From assembly GCF_007741495.1 (NCBI RefSeq), contig NZ_CP036262.1, positions 2,294,001 to 2,358,000 of the forward strand: DNA of 64,000 bases. Direction: 5' to 3'. The position numbers and the translations under genes are program-made. Numbering within the stretch: the first letter of the stretch is position 1; each line of letters starts with the position of its first letter. The notes under the pieces are model-generated. The model was not told the origin of the DNA. It did not search any database and saw nothing but the letters and a program-made list of their open reading frames with translations. Positions 26,066 through 36,246 of the stretch are shown piece by piece. The stretch comes from Roseimaritima multifibrata. Lineage in GTDB: Bacteria > Planctomycetota > Planctomycetia > Pirellulales > Pirellulaceae.

Positions 26066-26890
26066 ATGAGCCACGTTCTGAAAATCGAAAATTTGCATGT
26101 TGCCGTCGACGGCAAACCGATTCTTCGAGGGGTAAACCTGACGATGAATCATGGCGAAACCCATGCACTGATGGGGCCAAACGGTAGCGGAAAAAGTACG
26201 CTCGGTTTGGCCATCATGGGGCATCCCAATTACGAAGTGACCGAAGGTTCGATCACTTTGGACGGAAAAAATGTCCTGGAAATGGAGCCCAACGAACGAG
26301 CCCGAGCTGGGTTGTTCTTGGCTTTCCAGCGTCCGATCGCCGTCCCGGGCGTGAAGATGGCCGATTTCCTTCGGCATGCCACGACGAATGTTCGTCGGCC
26401 CGATCGTAAGGAAGGCGAAGAACTGATTCCGATGCGGGAATTCCGTAAGGAACTGAAAGACAAAATGCAGCATCTGCGAATGGATGTTGAATTTGCTCGC
26501 CGATACGTCAACGACGGTTTTTCCGGTGGCGAAATGAAGCGAGCCGAAATCCTGCAGTTGGCGATGCTGCAGCCCAAGTTTGCGATCCTGGACGAAACGG
26601 ACAGCGGCTTGGACGCCGACGCGGTTCGTTTGGCAAGTGAATCGATCGCGGAGATCGGTGGTCGCGACAAAATGGGTCTGTTGATCATCACGCATCACGA
26701 CAAGTTGTTGGAACACAACCCTCCTGAGTACACGCACGTCATGTTGGGTGGACGCATTGTTGAAACCGGAGGCAAGGAATTGGCGGAAGAATTGCATCAG
26801 AGTGGGTACGACCGAATTCGTACTTCCCACCCTGAAGCCGATGCTCGTAACCAAGAGATGCTGAGCGAAGAAACCGAAGTCGCCAGCTAA
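26066..26890 (+). CDS. sufC: Fe-S cluster assembly ATPase SufC
   Basis: 274 residues, slightly longer than the usual ~250. An ABC-type ATPase that drives the SufBC2D scaffold in the cytoplasm. Walker A GPNGSGKST (37-45), signature FSGGEMKR and Walker B FAILDETDSGLD are all in place; DETDSGLD is the SufC form of the D-loop region. RBS AGAGGAAG lies 7 nt before ATG. It precedes sufB by 62 bp and is the first structural gene of the operon. Confidence 0.96.
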   Translation: MSHVLKIENLHVAVDGKPILRGVNLTMNHGETHALMGPNGSGKSTLGLAIMGHPNYEVTEGSITLDGKNVLEMEPNERARAGLFLAFQRPIAVPGVKMADFLRHATTNVRRPDRKEGEELIPMREFRKELKDKMQHLRMDVEFARRYVNDGFSGGEMKRAEILQLAMLQPKFAILDETDSGLDADAVRLASESIAEIGGRDKMGLLIITHHDKLLEHNPPEYTHVMLGGRIVETGGKELAEELHQSGYDRIRTSHPEADARNQEMLSEETEVAS

Positions 26891-26952
26891 TCGTTGCCTG
26901 CAAATTATCCATTTAACCACTCAAGACCGCCCCTAATAGGAATCTTTCGACT

Positions 26953-28359
26953 ATGGCTACTGACGTCAGCGAAAAAGATCAGATTGGCGATATCAATAAG
27001 TACAATTTCCGGACGGAAACGACCGGTGTGTTCAAAGCCAAGAAGGGTTTGAACAAAGATGTCATCAATCAGATCTCGGATATCAAGAACGAACCCGACT
27101 GGATGCGTAAGTTCCGGTTGGATGCACTGGAGGAATTCAACCGCCGTCCAATGCCCAAGTGGGGTGGTGCAATCGATCTGGATTTCCAGGACATCTTCTA
27201 CTACTTGCGTCCCACAAGTGAGCAGGGACGTACGTGGGACGATGTTCCTGATGAAATCAAAGAAACCTTTGATCGTCTGGGAATTCCCGAAGCCGAGAAG
27301 AAGTTCTTGGCCGGTGTGAAAGCTCAGTTCGAGAGCGAGGTCGTTTACGGTTCGTTGCAGGAAGATCTTGCCAAGCAAGGTGTTCTGTTCACCGATACCG
27401 ACAGTGCCCTTCGCGAACATCCCGATTTGCTTCGCGAGTATTTTGGGACGATCATCCCGACGGGCGATAACAAGTTCTCGGCCCTGAATAGTGCCGTTTG
27501 GTCGGGTGGGTCGTTTATTTATGTCCCACCGGGAGTTCACATCGAATTCCCCTTACAGGCTTATTTCCGGATCAATGCGGAAAGCATGGGCCAGTTTGAA
27601 CGGACGTTGATCATCGTCGACGAAGGTGCCAGCGTGCACTACGTCGAAGGCTGTACCGCTCCGATGTACACGACGGAAAGCCTGCACAGTGCGGTTGTGG
27701 AAGTGGTTGTGAAACGGAACGCTCGTTGCCGCTACACCACGATTCAGAACTGGGCAAACAATATTTACAACTTGGTCACCAAGCGGGCACATGCCTACGG
27801 GGATGCGACCATGGAATGGGTCGACGGAAACCTTGGTAGCAAGTTGACCATGAAGTACCCAGCGGTTCACATGATGGAACCAGGCGCTCGTGGCGAGATC
27901 CTTTCGATCGCGTTCTCCAGTGCAGGGCAGCATCAAGATGCTGGAGCCAAACTGGTTCATTCCGCTCCGCACACCACGGGGCAGATCATCAGTAAGAGTA
28001 TCAGCAAGAACGGTGGCCGCAGCAGTTATCGCGGACTGGTTCGCGTTGACCCAGGTGCCCACCACAGCAAGAACAGTGTTGTCTGTGACGCATTGATTCT
28101 AGACCCCGAAAGCCGTAGCGATACGTATCCTTACATCGAGGTCATGGAACAGGATGTTCAGATTGGACACGAAGCGTCTGTTTCCAGAATCGGTGAAGAG
28201 CAGATGTTCTACTTGCTCAGCCGTGGGCTAAGTGAAACCGAAGCGAGCACGATGATCGTTAATGGATTTATCGAGCCTTTGGTCAAAGAACTGCCAATGG
28301 AATATGCCGTCGAAATGAACCGCTTGATTCAATTGCAAATGGAAGGGAGCGTCGGCTAA
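26953..28359 (+). CDS. sufB: Fe-S cluster assembly scaffold SufB
   Basis: 468 residues, normal for SufB, the site where persulfide sulfur and iron are combined. The N-terminus includes [16 protein letters not shown]. The beta-helix core has [28 protein letters not shown] and [20 protein letters not shown]. The C-terminal block [18 protein letters not shown] carries the conserved His-Glu pair, and the VVCDAL Cys sits at the position used for cluster or persulfide binding in this family. The next gene, sufD, starts 2 nt past the stop. Confidence 0.97.
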   Translation: MATDVSEKDQIGDINKYNFRTETTGVFKAKKGLNKDVINQISDIKNEPDWMRKFRLDALEEFNRRPMPKWGGAIDLDFQDIFYYLRPTSEQGRTWDDVPDEIKETFDRLGIPEAEKKFLAGVKAQFESEVVYGSLQEDLAKQGVLFTDTDSALREHPDLLREYFGTIIPTGDNKFSALNSAVWSGGSFIYVPPGVHIEFPLQAYFRINAESMGQFERTLIIVDEGASVHYVEGCTAPMYTTESLHSAVVEVVVKRNARCRYTTIQNWANNIYNLVTKRAHAYGDATMEWVDGNLGSKLTMKYPAVHMMEPGARGEILSIAFSSAGQHQDAGAKLVHSAPHTTGQIISKSISKNGGRSSYRGLVRVDPGAHHSKNSVVCDALILDPESRSDTYPYIEVMEQDVQIGHEASVSRIGEEQMFYLLSRGLSETEASTMIVNGFIEPLVKELPMEYAVEMNRLIQLQMEGSVG

Positions 28360-28360
28360 C

Positions 28361-29677
28361 ATGAGTGAATCGACCACAGAAACGATGACGACCCAGTTTG
28401 ATGCCGAAGGTTTTAAAGCCTTTTTAGCGACTCGGGATGAACCCGCTTGGTTGAGTGAAATGCGCCAGCAAGGCTGGGATCATTTTGCGGCAATGGAATG
28501 GCCTGCACGCCGAAGTGAAGAGTGGATCCGATCGGACCTGCGTCTGTTCCAGTTGAAGAAATATCACGTTCCATTAAACGATCCTGGCCCTCACGAGAGC
28601 AAGGATCAGTTGATGGAAGGAGTTGACCTGGGGGGACAGATCTCGACGGTTGACGGTCACTTGCAGGAAGACGCGCTCTCTGCAGAGCTTGCGTCCAAGG
28701 GCGTGATCTTTGGCAGTTTGGAACGCTTGGCAAAAGAGCAACCCGAACTCGTACGCAAGTATTTGTTCAGCGCGTTCGATCCTGATTATGACCGCTTCGC
28801 AGCCCTCCACGCTGCCTTTTTCTGCGGCGGACATTTTCTTTACGTGCCAAAAGGTGTGGTGATTGAACAACCGCTCCATATCGGTTCATTGTTGACCGAT
28901 GGTGGAACGCACGTCGCACACACTTTGTTGGTCCTGGACGAAGGTGCCGAAGCAACCGTGTTGCACGAATCGAACGGAGTCACCGAGACTTCGGGTGGTT
29001 TGCATGTCGGAGCGCTGGAAATTATCCAAGAAGCGAATTCGCACCTGCGATACGTTGACCTGCAGGAATGGGGAACAAAAACGTTCCATTTCGACCATAA
29101 AAACGCTCGCGTTGGACGGGATGCCTCCCTTCAGTGGACGCTGGCCGCAATGGGGGCAGGGTTCGCCAAAGTCAACCAGACGGTCGAATTGGTCGGAGCG
29201 GGTGCCACCAGCCAAGTGAATGGTGTTATGTTCACTCATGGCCGGCAGCACATGGCGTTCCACACCCAACAACATCACAAAGCGCCTAGCTGTCACAGTG
29301 ATTTTCTGTACAAATCGGCTCAGCAGGATCATAGCCGCACCGTTTGGCGGGGAATGATCAAAGTTGATAAGATTGCACAGAAGACCGATGGTTATCAACG
29401 CAACGACAACCTCGTGCTTTCAAACACCTCTCGAGCGGATTCGATCCCTGGATTGGAAATTGAAGCCGATGACGTTCGCTGTACCCACGGCAGTACGACT
29501 GCTAAGGTTGATGAGGAACAGATTTTTTACGCCCTCTGTCGCGGGTTTACTCGCAAAGAAGCGGTGCGCATGATTGTCACAGGGTTCTTCCAGCAAATCT
29601 TCGATCGCATTACGATCGATAGTGTGCGGGAAGCACTTGGTCGCTCCATTGCACGGCAGGTTCGTGAATACGAATAG
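28361..29677 (+). CDS. sufD: Fe-S cluster assembly protein SufD
   Basis: 438 residues, paralogue of SufB and its partner in the SufBC2D complex, where it helps iron delivery. The N-terminal PAWLSEMRQQGWDHF and the C-terminal NLVLSNTSRADSIPGLEIEA plus DVRCTHGSTT block (the conserved Cys-x-His) are intact, followed by DEEQIFYALCRGF. It starts 2 nt after sufB and ends 9 nt before the sufT-like gene. Confidence 0.96.
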   Translation: MSESTTETMTTQFDAEGFKAFLATRDEPAWLSEMRQQGWDHFAAMEWPARRSEEWIRSDLRLFQLKKYHVPLNDPGPHESKDQLMEGVDLGGQISTVDGHLQEDALSAELASKGVIFGSLERLAKEQPELVRKYLFSAFDPDYDRFAALHAAFFCGGHFLYVPKGVVIEQPLHIGSLLTDGGTHVAHTLLVLDEGAEATVLHESNGVTETSGGLHVGALEIIQEANSHLRYVDLQEWGTKTFHFDHKNARVGRDASLQWTLAAMGAGFAKVNQTVELVGAGATSQVNGVMFTHGRQHMAFHTQQHHKAPSCHSDFLYKSAQQDHSRTVWRGMIKVDKIAQKTDGYQRNDNLVLSNTSRADSIPGLEIEADDVRCTHGSTTAKVDEEQIFYALCRGFTRKEAVRMIVTGFFQQIFDRITIDSVREALGRSIARQVREYE

Positions 29678-29686
29678 GAAATATTG

Positions 29687-30007
29687 ATGTCGCTTTCAGA
29701 AGATACCATCCGAGAATCGCTCAAGCAGGTCATCGACCCTGAGCTGTTCGTCAATATCGTTGACCTCGGTCTGATCTACACCGTAGACATTCAGGAGCCC
29801 AACGAAGATGGGCAACATGATGTTTTGGTGGAAATGACCATGACCAGTCCAATGTGTCCGGCGGGGCCGCAGCTAGTTGCGGGCGCCAAAGGGGCCGTGG
29901 CAGAGGTTGAGGGCGTCAACGAAGTGGAAATCAAGGTCGTCATGGATCCACCTTGGACCCAGGACCGGATGACCGATGACGCTCGCGATCAATTAAACAT
30001 CTTTTAA
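29687..30007 (+). CDS. sufT: SufT/MIP18-family Fe-S assembly factor
   Basis: 106 residues from ATG 29687, 9 nt after the sufD stop, with TAGGA upstream; the TTG three bases earlier is less likely. The MIP18/DUF59 signature is clear: DPELFVNIVDLGLIYTVDI and MTSPMCPAGPQL, whose Cys is the conserved one. SufT helps Fe-S maturation under high demand. No sufS, sufE or sufU follows in this operon; the next gene is a MfnD-like ligase 11 nt downstream, so the transcript may continue into the C1 cofactor genes. Confidence 0.92.
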   Translation: MSLSEDTIRESLKQVIDPELFVNIVDLGLIYTVDIQEPNEDGQHDVLVEMTMTSPMCPAGPQLVAGAKGAVAEVEGVNEVEIKVVMDPPWTQDRMTDDARDQLNIF

Positions 30008-30018
30008 AACGGCGCGGC

Positions 30019-31053
30019 ATGATGGCCTCGACCAAAATTTTTGCTGCTGAATTTGTCTGCGGTGGAGGTTTCCGGCAACGAAATGTTGCCGCGATTCCTA
30101 AACCACTGCGGGACGAAGGAACGGCGATGCTAAAAGCTCTCTCGGCGGACCTAAGTGCGTTGGGAGAGGTGATTGTTCCGCTCGATTTGCGTGTGGACGT
30201 TGAATTGCCTCCAGGCGTCCGGGCGTTTCCAATCGATGCTTCTTTGCCGTTGTGGTCGCAGTGGATTGCCGCTGCACAAGACTGTGATGCCGCGATCATC
30301 GTCGCGCCAGAACACAGCGGTGCGCTGGCTCAGGCGGTTGCGATGATGCGTGCCGGAGCGGTCGATCCGGTCATGTCGAGCGGAGATTTTCTCCGAATCG
30401 CTAGCGATAAGTGGGAAACGGCTCGAGCATTTGCGTCGCAGTTGGTCCCGCATCCGCCCACTTTTTCCATCGCCACGATCGATTCGATCGATCCCAACCT
30501 GGCCAATCAGTGGATTATGAAACCGCGCGATGGCGTCGGTTCCGAACGGTTTGTGATTACCGATGATCTGGAGGCTGCTAAGGCTCAATTGCAGGCCGAC
30601 AGTGTCTTGCAGCCCTATATTAGTGGTCTGCCCGCTTCGATTAGTTTGATTGTCAGCGGCACTCAAATGCACCTATTGCCAGCCGTTTCCCAGGTTATTG
30701 ATCCGCATACCGGTGAGTATTTGGGTGGAAGTGGGCCTCTTGATCAAGACCTGCAACGCAGGGCGACCGCGCTCGCGACCCGAGCGATCGAAGCGATGCC
30801 CCCAATGGCCAAAGGCTTTATCGGAATCGATTTGATCCTAGGCGAAGACGCTCGCGATGACTGTGTGGTGGAAATCAATCCGCGGCTGACGACCTCGTAT
30901 GTCGGGCTCCGTCATATGGTCGAAGGGAATCTTGCGGAGTGGATTTTAGGCCAGGGCACTGGACCGATACGCTGCAAAGTTTCTGCCGGCGAGGTCCGCT
31001 GGACTCCGGACGGGCAGGTTTGGCATGGGTCTGAGTCGCTTGAGGTTTGTTAG
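30019..31053 (+). CDS. ATP-grasp ligase, MfnD-like (tyramine-glutamate ligase type)
   Basis: 344 residues. The N-terminal FAAEFVCGGGF and the ATP-grasp core (KWETARAFASQL, NQWIMKPRDGVGSERFVITDD, LQPYISGLPASISLIVSG, GFIGIDLILGED, VVEINPRLTTSYVGLRHM) place it in COG1821. Its characterised methanogen member MfnD joins tyramine and glutamate in methanofuran synthesis. The metal-binding D and E/N of GIDLI and EINPR are kept. The next gene overlaps by 7 bp and is MfnF-like, which strengthens the assignment. Substrate in this organism is inferred. Confidence 0.82.
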   Translation: MMASTKIFAAEFVCGGGFRQRNVAAIPKPLRDEGTAMLKALSADLSALGEVIVPLDLRVDVELPPGVRAFPIDASLPLWSQWIAAAQDCDAAIIVAPEHSGALAQAVAMMRAGAVDPVMSSGDFLRIASDKWETARAFASQLVPHPPTFSIATIDSIDPNLANQWIMKPRDGVGSERFVITDDLEAAKAQLQADSVLQPYISGLPASISLIVSGTQMHLLPAVSQVIDPHTGEYLGGSGPLDQDLQRRATALATRAIEAMPPMAKGFIGIDLILGEDARDDCVVEINPRLTTSYVGLRHMVEGNLAEWILGQGTGPIRCKVSAGEVRWTPDGQVWHGSESLEVC

Positions 31054-32135
31054 TCCTGGACAATTTAGCTTTTGATGATCCGGGATACTGCATTGGGATC
31101 GATATCGGCGGAGCCAATCTGAAGCTGGCCGATACCGCGGGAAACGCCAACGAACAGGCTTTCCCACTGTGGAAAAAACCGTCCGAATTGGCCGACGCGA
31201 TCGCTCAATTGTTGGCTCCGTTTCCAGTGGATTCCACGCTTGCGGTGACCATGACCGGCGAGCTGGCTGATTGCTACCTGGACGCTGCCATCGGTGTCCA
31301 GTCGATCGCAAGTGCGACCATGCAGGCTGCGAATGGGCTGGGCGTCCAGGAACCGTCTGCTGGGCGTGTCGCCGCCGCGGTTGCCAGAAAGGTTTTGTTT
31401 TACGGGGTGGACGGAAAGTTTGCCGGTCTGGATCAGGTCGTTTCGACCCCCGATCGATTTGCGGCTTCGAATTGGCACGCGTTGGCGTTGTTTCTTGCCC
31501 AGTCCGTCACCGAGTCGACTTTGCTGGTCGACGTAGGTTCGACAACGTGCGATCTCATTCCCTTGCTTCCCGGCGAGGTTGGTACGCGATCTCAAAGCGA
31601 TTTTGACCGTTTGTTGGCAGCGGAGCTTGTCTATTTGGGGATTGGACGCACTCCAGTCTGTTCCCTTGTGGATCATTTTCCGGTTCGCGGAAAGCGAGTC
31701 GCGGTAATGAATGAATTCTTCGCCAGTACCGATGATTGTGCCATTCTGTTGGACTGGGTCGATGAATCGCCAGAAGACTGTGACACCGCGGACGGTAGGG
31801 GGCGAACGAAGGAACATGCGCGGGGACGGATGGCGAAAATGGTCGGGCTGGATCGCCGTTTCTTCAGCCTTGAAGAAGCGGCCGAGTGCAGCCGTTACGT
31901 GTTTCAGCAGGTGCGGAAGCGACTGGATGCGGCGATCGAACAATCGCCGCCGCACACCGCAAGGATCTATAGCGGGCATGGTCAGCAACTGGTGTCGGAG
32001 CCCCTTCTAGGATCCTGTTCGGATGACCGTTGGGACGCGATCCCCTTTCGCGATCTGAGGGACGACTGGGGGGCCGCGTTAAGCCGGGTCGCACCTGCCT
32101 ATGCGGTCGCTTGTCTGGCTGGAAACCAAAAGTAA
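31047..32135 (+). CDS. Hydantoinase/oxoprolinase-fold protein, MfnF-like (H4MPT-linked C1 pathway)
   Basis: 362 residues from a TTG; no ATG or GTG is available before the conserved CIGIDIGGANLKLADTAG. The actin-like ATPase fold of COG1548 is visible: GIDIGGANLK, LAVTMTGELADCY and TLLVDVGSTTCDLIPLLPG. The methanogen relative MfnF condenses F1-PP with gamma-glutamyltyramine in methanofuran synthesis. It overlaps the MfnD-like gene by 7 bp, so the two are coupled. Proteins of this family in methylotrophs and planctomycetes are annotated as H4MPT-linked C1 transfer proteins. An alternative CTG start at 31056 would sit better behind GAGG at 31042. Confidence 0.82.
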   Translation: MLVLDNLAFDDPGYCIGIDIGGANLKLADTAGNANEQAFPLWKKPSELADAIAQLLAPFPVDSTLAVTMTGELADCYLDAAIGVQSIASATMQAANGLGVQEPSAGRVAAAVARKVLFYGVDGKFAGLDQVVSTPDRFAASNWHALALFLAQSVTESTLLVDVGSTTCDLIPLLPGEVGTRSQSDFDRLLAAELVYLGIGRTPVCSLVDHFPVRGKRVAVMNEFFASTDDCAILLDWVDESPEDCDTADGRGRTKEHARGRMAKMVGLDRRFFSLEEAAECSRYVFQQVRKRLDAAIEQSPPHTARIYSGHGQQLVSEPLLGSCSDDRWDAIPFRDLRDDWGAALSRVAPAYAVACLAGNQK

Positions 32136-32428
32136 AAGCAGCCGCTGCGCCTGCAAGGTGTTCGGCAGTGATGGCGGCGAAGTGGCTTTCGGTCAGGCAG
32201 CCTTGTGGGAGGCATTGCTTCGGTAAGCAAGCGGAATGGGGGCGTGAGGGCCTTCGGATTGGATCTGGTCGTGGTCCCCTTCGTTTTTCTGCTGAACCGT
32301 TTGGTCAGCCGGTCCGTAGCAACCAGTCTATGATCGCAGCCATGTTGAGCGATCTGGAGGTGCCGATATATTGGTCCTCTACCGTACGGATCCTTCCTCC
32401 CCCTTCCCGCTAGTTCAAACGAAACTCC

Positions 32429-33184
32429 ATGAGCGAAACGAAAACGCCAGCAAAGCCGATGATCGAGGCCGATCAGCTGAGCAAGTTTTACGGGCCGTTC
32501 GCCGCCAGCCGTAACGTGTCATTTACGGTCCGTGAAGGCGAATTGGTCGCTTTCCTCGGTCCCAACGGGGCTGGTAAGAGCACCACGATGAAGATGCTGA
32601 CGGGCTATATTGCCCCCAGCGAAGGAGAAGCACGGATCGCGGGGCACAACATGTTGAGCGACCGTATCGAAGGGAGCAAACGGCTGGGGTACCTGCCCGA
32701 AAATGGGCCGCTCTACCCTGAGATGTCACCCTATAGCATGCTTAGCTTTTTTGCCGATGCCCGCGGGTTGTCCCCAGCGTATCGCAAGGAACGGATCGAA
32801 GCGGTTGTCGAAATCTGTGACCTTTCGACCGTGATGTACAAAGCGACCAGCAAGCTGTCGAAGGGATTTAAGCAGCGTGTCGGTATGGCTCAGGCCCTGC
32901 TGCACGAGCCCGACGTATTGATTCTGGACGAACCGACCGCCGGCTTGGATCCCAATCAGATCCGTGAAGTGCGGCGAACGATGCGGCGTTTAAGTGAAAC
33001 CAAGACGATCCTGCTGAGCACTCATATTCTGCAAGAGGTCGAGGCGATGGCCGACCGCGTTGTGATGATCAACGAGGGCCGCGTTGTGTTTGATGGCGAT
33101 GTCGCAGGTTTACGTGAATGCGGAACCGACCTCGATGATGCTTTCCACAACTTGACCAATCCGGACGCGGCTCCCGCATCCTAA
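32429..33184 (+). CDS. ABC transporter ATP-binding protein (GldA-like)
   Basis: 251 residues. Walker A GPNGAGKSTTMKML, a Q-loop near LGYLPENGPLYPEM, signature LSKGFKQRVGMAQ and Walker B VLILDEPTAGLDPNQI are complete, with the switch His in LLSTHIL. The NGPLYPEMSPYSML stretch is typical of the CcmA/NatA/GldA group that powers export-type or gliding-associated ABC systems. It is followed within 52 bp by the fused permease and then by a DUF4340 protein, the usual three-gene set. Confidence 0.93.
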   Translation: MSETKTPAKPMIEADQLSKFYGPFAASRNVSFTVREGELVAFLGPNGAGKSTTMKMLTGYIAPSEGEARIAGHNMLSDRIEGSKRLGYLPENGPLYPEMSPYSMLSFFADARGLSPAYRKERIEAVVEICDLSTVMYKATSKLSKGFKQRVGMAQALLHEPDVLILDEPTAGLDPNQIREVRRTMRRLSETKTILLSTHILQEVEAMADRVVMINEGRVVFDGDVAGLRECGTDLDDAFHNLTNPDAAPAS

Positions 33185-33236
33185 CGCTTGGCCACTGTTC
33201 ACCCCCACTTCGAATTTCGCTTCAAAAAATAGAAAC

Positions 33237-36158
33237 ATGTCTACGACTCTCGGATCCGTCCTGCTCGTTTTGGTCAACCTGTTGTTGATCGACCTGCTGT
33301 TTGTCGCCTTCTTGGCGGTGGTGGTTGCCATCCTGGCGAAATCCAAGCAAGCTGCTTTTGCGGTGATGCGGCGTAATTTTGTCGGCTATTTCAGTAATCC
33401 GACCGGCTATGTCTTCCTTTGCATCTTTGTCTTCTTGACATCGTTAGCCGCATTTTGGCCCTATGAATTTTTCAATCAAAACCTGGCGACGCTGGATCAA
33501 CTGAATGGTTGGTTCCCGTTGATCATGTTGGTTTTTATCCCTGCCATTACGATGAGTATTTGGGCGGAGGAAAAACGTCAGGGGACCGATGAATTGCTGC
33601 TGACCTTGCCCGCGGACGATTTCGATATCGTGATCGGCAAGTACATGTCGGCCGCCGCCATTTTCACCGCATCCCTGTTGTTTTCGCAGCTTGCGACCTT
33701 CTTGACTTTGGCGATTTTGACTCAGGGGCAAGTCGACACCGGGCTGATCTTTACGACTTATCTTGGATATTGGTTTGTCGGTTTGGTGATGTTGGCGATC
33801 GGTATGATCGCATCTTTCCTGACTGGAAACCTAACGGTCGGTTTCATCCTGGGGGCACTCTTTAATGCTCCACTTGCCTTTGCATCGCTGTCCGGTTCTT
33901 TGCTTCCTCCCGGCCGTCTTGCCGGATTGTTGGAGGCTTCGGGAATTTCGGCCGCGTTTGATGACTTTGGACGTGGAGTGATCAGTACTTCGTCAGTGAT
34001 TTATTTCCTGATGGTGGCGAGTGTCGCCCTGTATGTCTGCATGGTTCTGATCGGACGTCGTCACTGGACCGGAGGCAAAGACGGCAACACGATGGCATGG
34101 CACTACATCGCTCGTGTGCTGGCCTTGGTGGTCGTCACCGGCGGAGCCGTGCTGGTGTTCCGCAGTTGGGATGTGGTTCGAGTGGACGCGACCGAAGGAA
34201 AGGTCAGTTCGCTGTCGGCCGCTACCAAAAAGATGATTCGCAATCTTGATCCCGATCGCCCGGTAGTGATCGATGCGTTCATCAGCGACGAAGTTCCTGA
34301 ACAGTACGCCCGCACGCGATACCAACTGGTCAACCTGCTGAAAGAGTTTCGCAGTGAAGCTTCCAAGGCGGGACGCGAAATTGTTGTCAACCTGCACGAC
34401 AATATCGAATTGTTCAGCGATGAAGCTCAGCTGGCTGATGATCGTTTCGGCATCGTTCCTGTACAGCGAACGGTGCGAGAAAAAGGAGCCGTTCAGCAGA
34501 AGCAGCTGATCCTCGGTGCCGCGCTGCGAAGTGGCTTGAACAAGGTGACCATTCCGATCATGGAATATGGTATCCCGGTTGAATACGAGTTGGTTCGTTC
34601 GATCGAAACGGTTTCTCGAGCCGAAAAGAAGAAACTGGGGATCGTGTCGACCGATGCTCGCCTGATGGGCGGAAGCGTGATGGCGGGCATGGGAATGCAA
34701 CAGGTTCCTCAGCATCCGCTTGTCGATGAACTTGCCAAGCAGTACGACGTGGAACAGGTATCGTTGGATGCTCCACTGGAAAAAGGGCAATACGATGTGT
34801 TGCTTGCCGTCCAGCCTTCCTCGCTTTCGCCAGACCAATTCAATCGTCTTCTTGAAGCGATCAAGGTTGGTATCCCGACGGCGGTCTTTGAAGATCCGTT
34901 CCCAGCCGCTCGAAGTTACATCACCGCGACGGGGCAACCTAAGCAAAGCCCCGGCGGGTTCATGGGGGGCGGCGGTCCCGTTCCTAAAGGTGAGATTCGC
35001 CAGTTGTGGGATTTGCTGGAATTAGATGTTCCTACGCGTCCGGGGATGAGTGCTCCTGGCACGCCTCCAATGATGAACCCCGATTTGGTTTGGCAGCGAT
35101 ACAATCCCTATCCAAATATGCCGATGCCGATGAACGATCTGTTTGTCTTTATCGATGATCAGGCTCCCGGTAGCGAAGATTCGCTTAGCCATGATAGCCC
35201 CATCACTCGCAATCTCCATGAAATCTTGATCATGTTTGCGGGATCGGTTTCGCCAAAAGAGAATGCGACGCTGAAGCACACTCCGCTGCTGAAAACCGGA
35301 AGCCTGGCGGGCACGATTGGGTTAAGCGATGTTCAGGAAACGATGGCCCAGCCTGATGAACTGATAAAACGTCAAGGCATTGGCGGGGAGCGTTCGATCG
35401 TTGCCGTCGCTGTCGAAGGAAGTGCAAGCGGAGCCAGCGAAGAGGGGGCCGCCGAAGAAACCGAAGAGGAAGCGAGTAAGTCGGAAGAGGGCGGAGAGGC
35501 AAAAGACAATGAGAATATCAAAGTGGTTTACGTCACCGACACCGACTTGATGATCCCCGATTTCTTGATGCTTCGTGCCGATCCAAATCAATCGGACGAC
35601 GTTCGTTTTCAAATGGAGAACGTTTCGTTCTTGTTGAACGTGGTCGATTGGCTGGCGGGCGAAATGGATTTCATTGAAGTTCGTAGCCACAAACCTTTCG
35701 TCAGCTCTTTGGCCATGGTCGAAGAAGTGAAAATGGAAGCGGCTAAAGATGAACGAGCCGAAGTGGAGGCGTTCCAAAGTGAATACGATGAAATCGAGCG
35801 GGTGGCCGAGGAGACTCGAATCACCAAAGCGAAGCAATATCAGGACGAAATCAATAAGCTTCAGCGGGACGGAAAAAACCAGGCGAAGGCTCAAAAGATC
35901 CTCCAAGAGTTTCGCAACTGGGAAGCCATTGAAGAGCGACGCAAGCAGGTCGCTCAGCGTACGCAGGAACGCGAAATGGCAAAAACCCGAAAACAGATTC
36001 GCCGCCGGGCTGACACCCGTGTTGAGAATATTCAAAACATCGTCAAAGCGACTGCAGTCACCCTTCCCTGTCTGCCTCCGCTGATCGTGGGGATCATTGT
36101 CTTCTCCTCACGTCGGTTGCGTGAACGGGAAAACGTAGCGAAGAGCCGACTGCGGTAA
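33237..36158 (+). CDS. Fused GldF-type ABC permease and GldG-type auxiliary protein
   Basis: 973 residues. The first ~290 are an ABC-2 permease with several spans (VNLLLIDLLFVAFLAVVVAI, YVFLCIFVFLTSLAAFW, LFSQLATFLTLAILTQG, LVMLAIGMIASFLTGN). A linking span (ARVLALVVVTGGAVLVF) leads to a large GldG-like extracytoplasmic region (VSSLSAATKKMIRNLD, YGIPVEYELVRSIETVSR, DVLLAVQPSSLSPDQF). An acidic EEGAAEETEEEASK linker, a C-terminal coiled coil and a last span (LPPLIVGIIVFSSRRL) follow. GldF and GldG are separate in Bacteroidetes; fusion is common in planctomycetes. It should form one transporter with the adjacent ATPase. Confidence 0.88.
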   Translation: MSTTLGSVLLVLVNLLLIDLLFVAFLAVVVAILAKSKQAAFAVMRRNFVGYFSNPTGYVFLCIFVFLTSLAAFWPYEFFNQNLATLDQLNGWFPLIMLVFIPAITMSIWAEEKRQGTDELLLTLPADDFDIVIGKYMSAAAIFTASLLFSQLATFLTLAILTQGQVDTGLIFTTYLGYWFVGLVMLAIGMIASFLTGNLTVGFILGALFNAPLAFASLSGSLLPPGRLAGLLEASGISAAFDDFGRGVISTSSVIYFLMVASVALYVCMVLIGRRHWTGGKDGNTMAWHYIARVLALVVVTGGAVLVFRSWDVVRVDATEGKVSSLSAATKKMIRNLDPDRPVVIDAFISDEVPEQYARTRYQLVNLLKEFRSEASKAGREIVVNLHDNIELFSDEAQLADDRFGIVPVQRTVREKGAVQQKQLILGAALRSGLNKVTIPIMEYGIPVEYELVRSIETVSRAEKKKLGIVSTDARLMGGSVMAGMGMQQVPQHPLVDELAKQYDVEQVSLDAPLEKGQYDVLLAVQPSSLSPDQFNRLLEAIKVGIPTAVFEDPFPAARSYITATGQPKQSPGGFMGGGGPVPKGEIRQLWDLLELDVPTRPGMSAPGTPPMMNPDLVWQRYNPYPNMPMPMNDLFVFIDDQAPGSEDSLSHDSPITRNLHEILIMFAGSVSPKENATLKHTPLLKTGSLAGTIGLSDVQETMAQPDELIKRQGIGGERSIVAVAVEGSASGASEEGAAEETEEEASKSEEGGEAKDNENIKVVYVTDTDLMIPDFLMLRADPNQSDDVRFQMENVSFLLNVVDWLAGEMDFIEVRSHKPFVSSLAMVEEVKMEAAKDERAEVEAFQSEYDEIERVAEETRITKAKQYQDEINKLQRDGKNQAKAQKILQEFRNWEAIEERRKQVAQRTQEREMAKTRKQIRRRADTRVENIQNIVKATAVTLPCLPPLIVGIIVFSSRRLRERENVAKSRLR

Positions 36159-36246
36159 TGTTTGGTTGCTGTCAGCCAAACGTTGATTCTTGATTTCATT
36201 GAAAATAACCACTACTACATCATTAATCTCTGAGGAGATTCATAAC

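Noticed and set aside
26060-26920. Long frame antisense to sufC
   Set aside because: It mirrors a well-supported gene; translation gives no family signature.
31065-31988. Long frame antisense to the MfnF-like gene
   Set aside because: Opposite strand of a gene with clear motifs; composition looks like a shadow.
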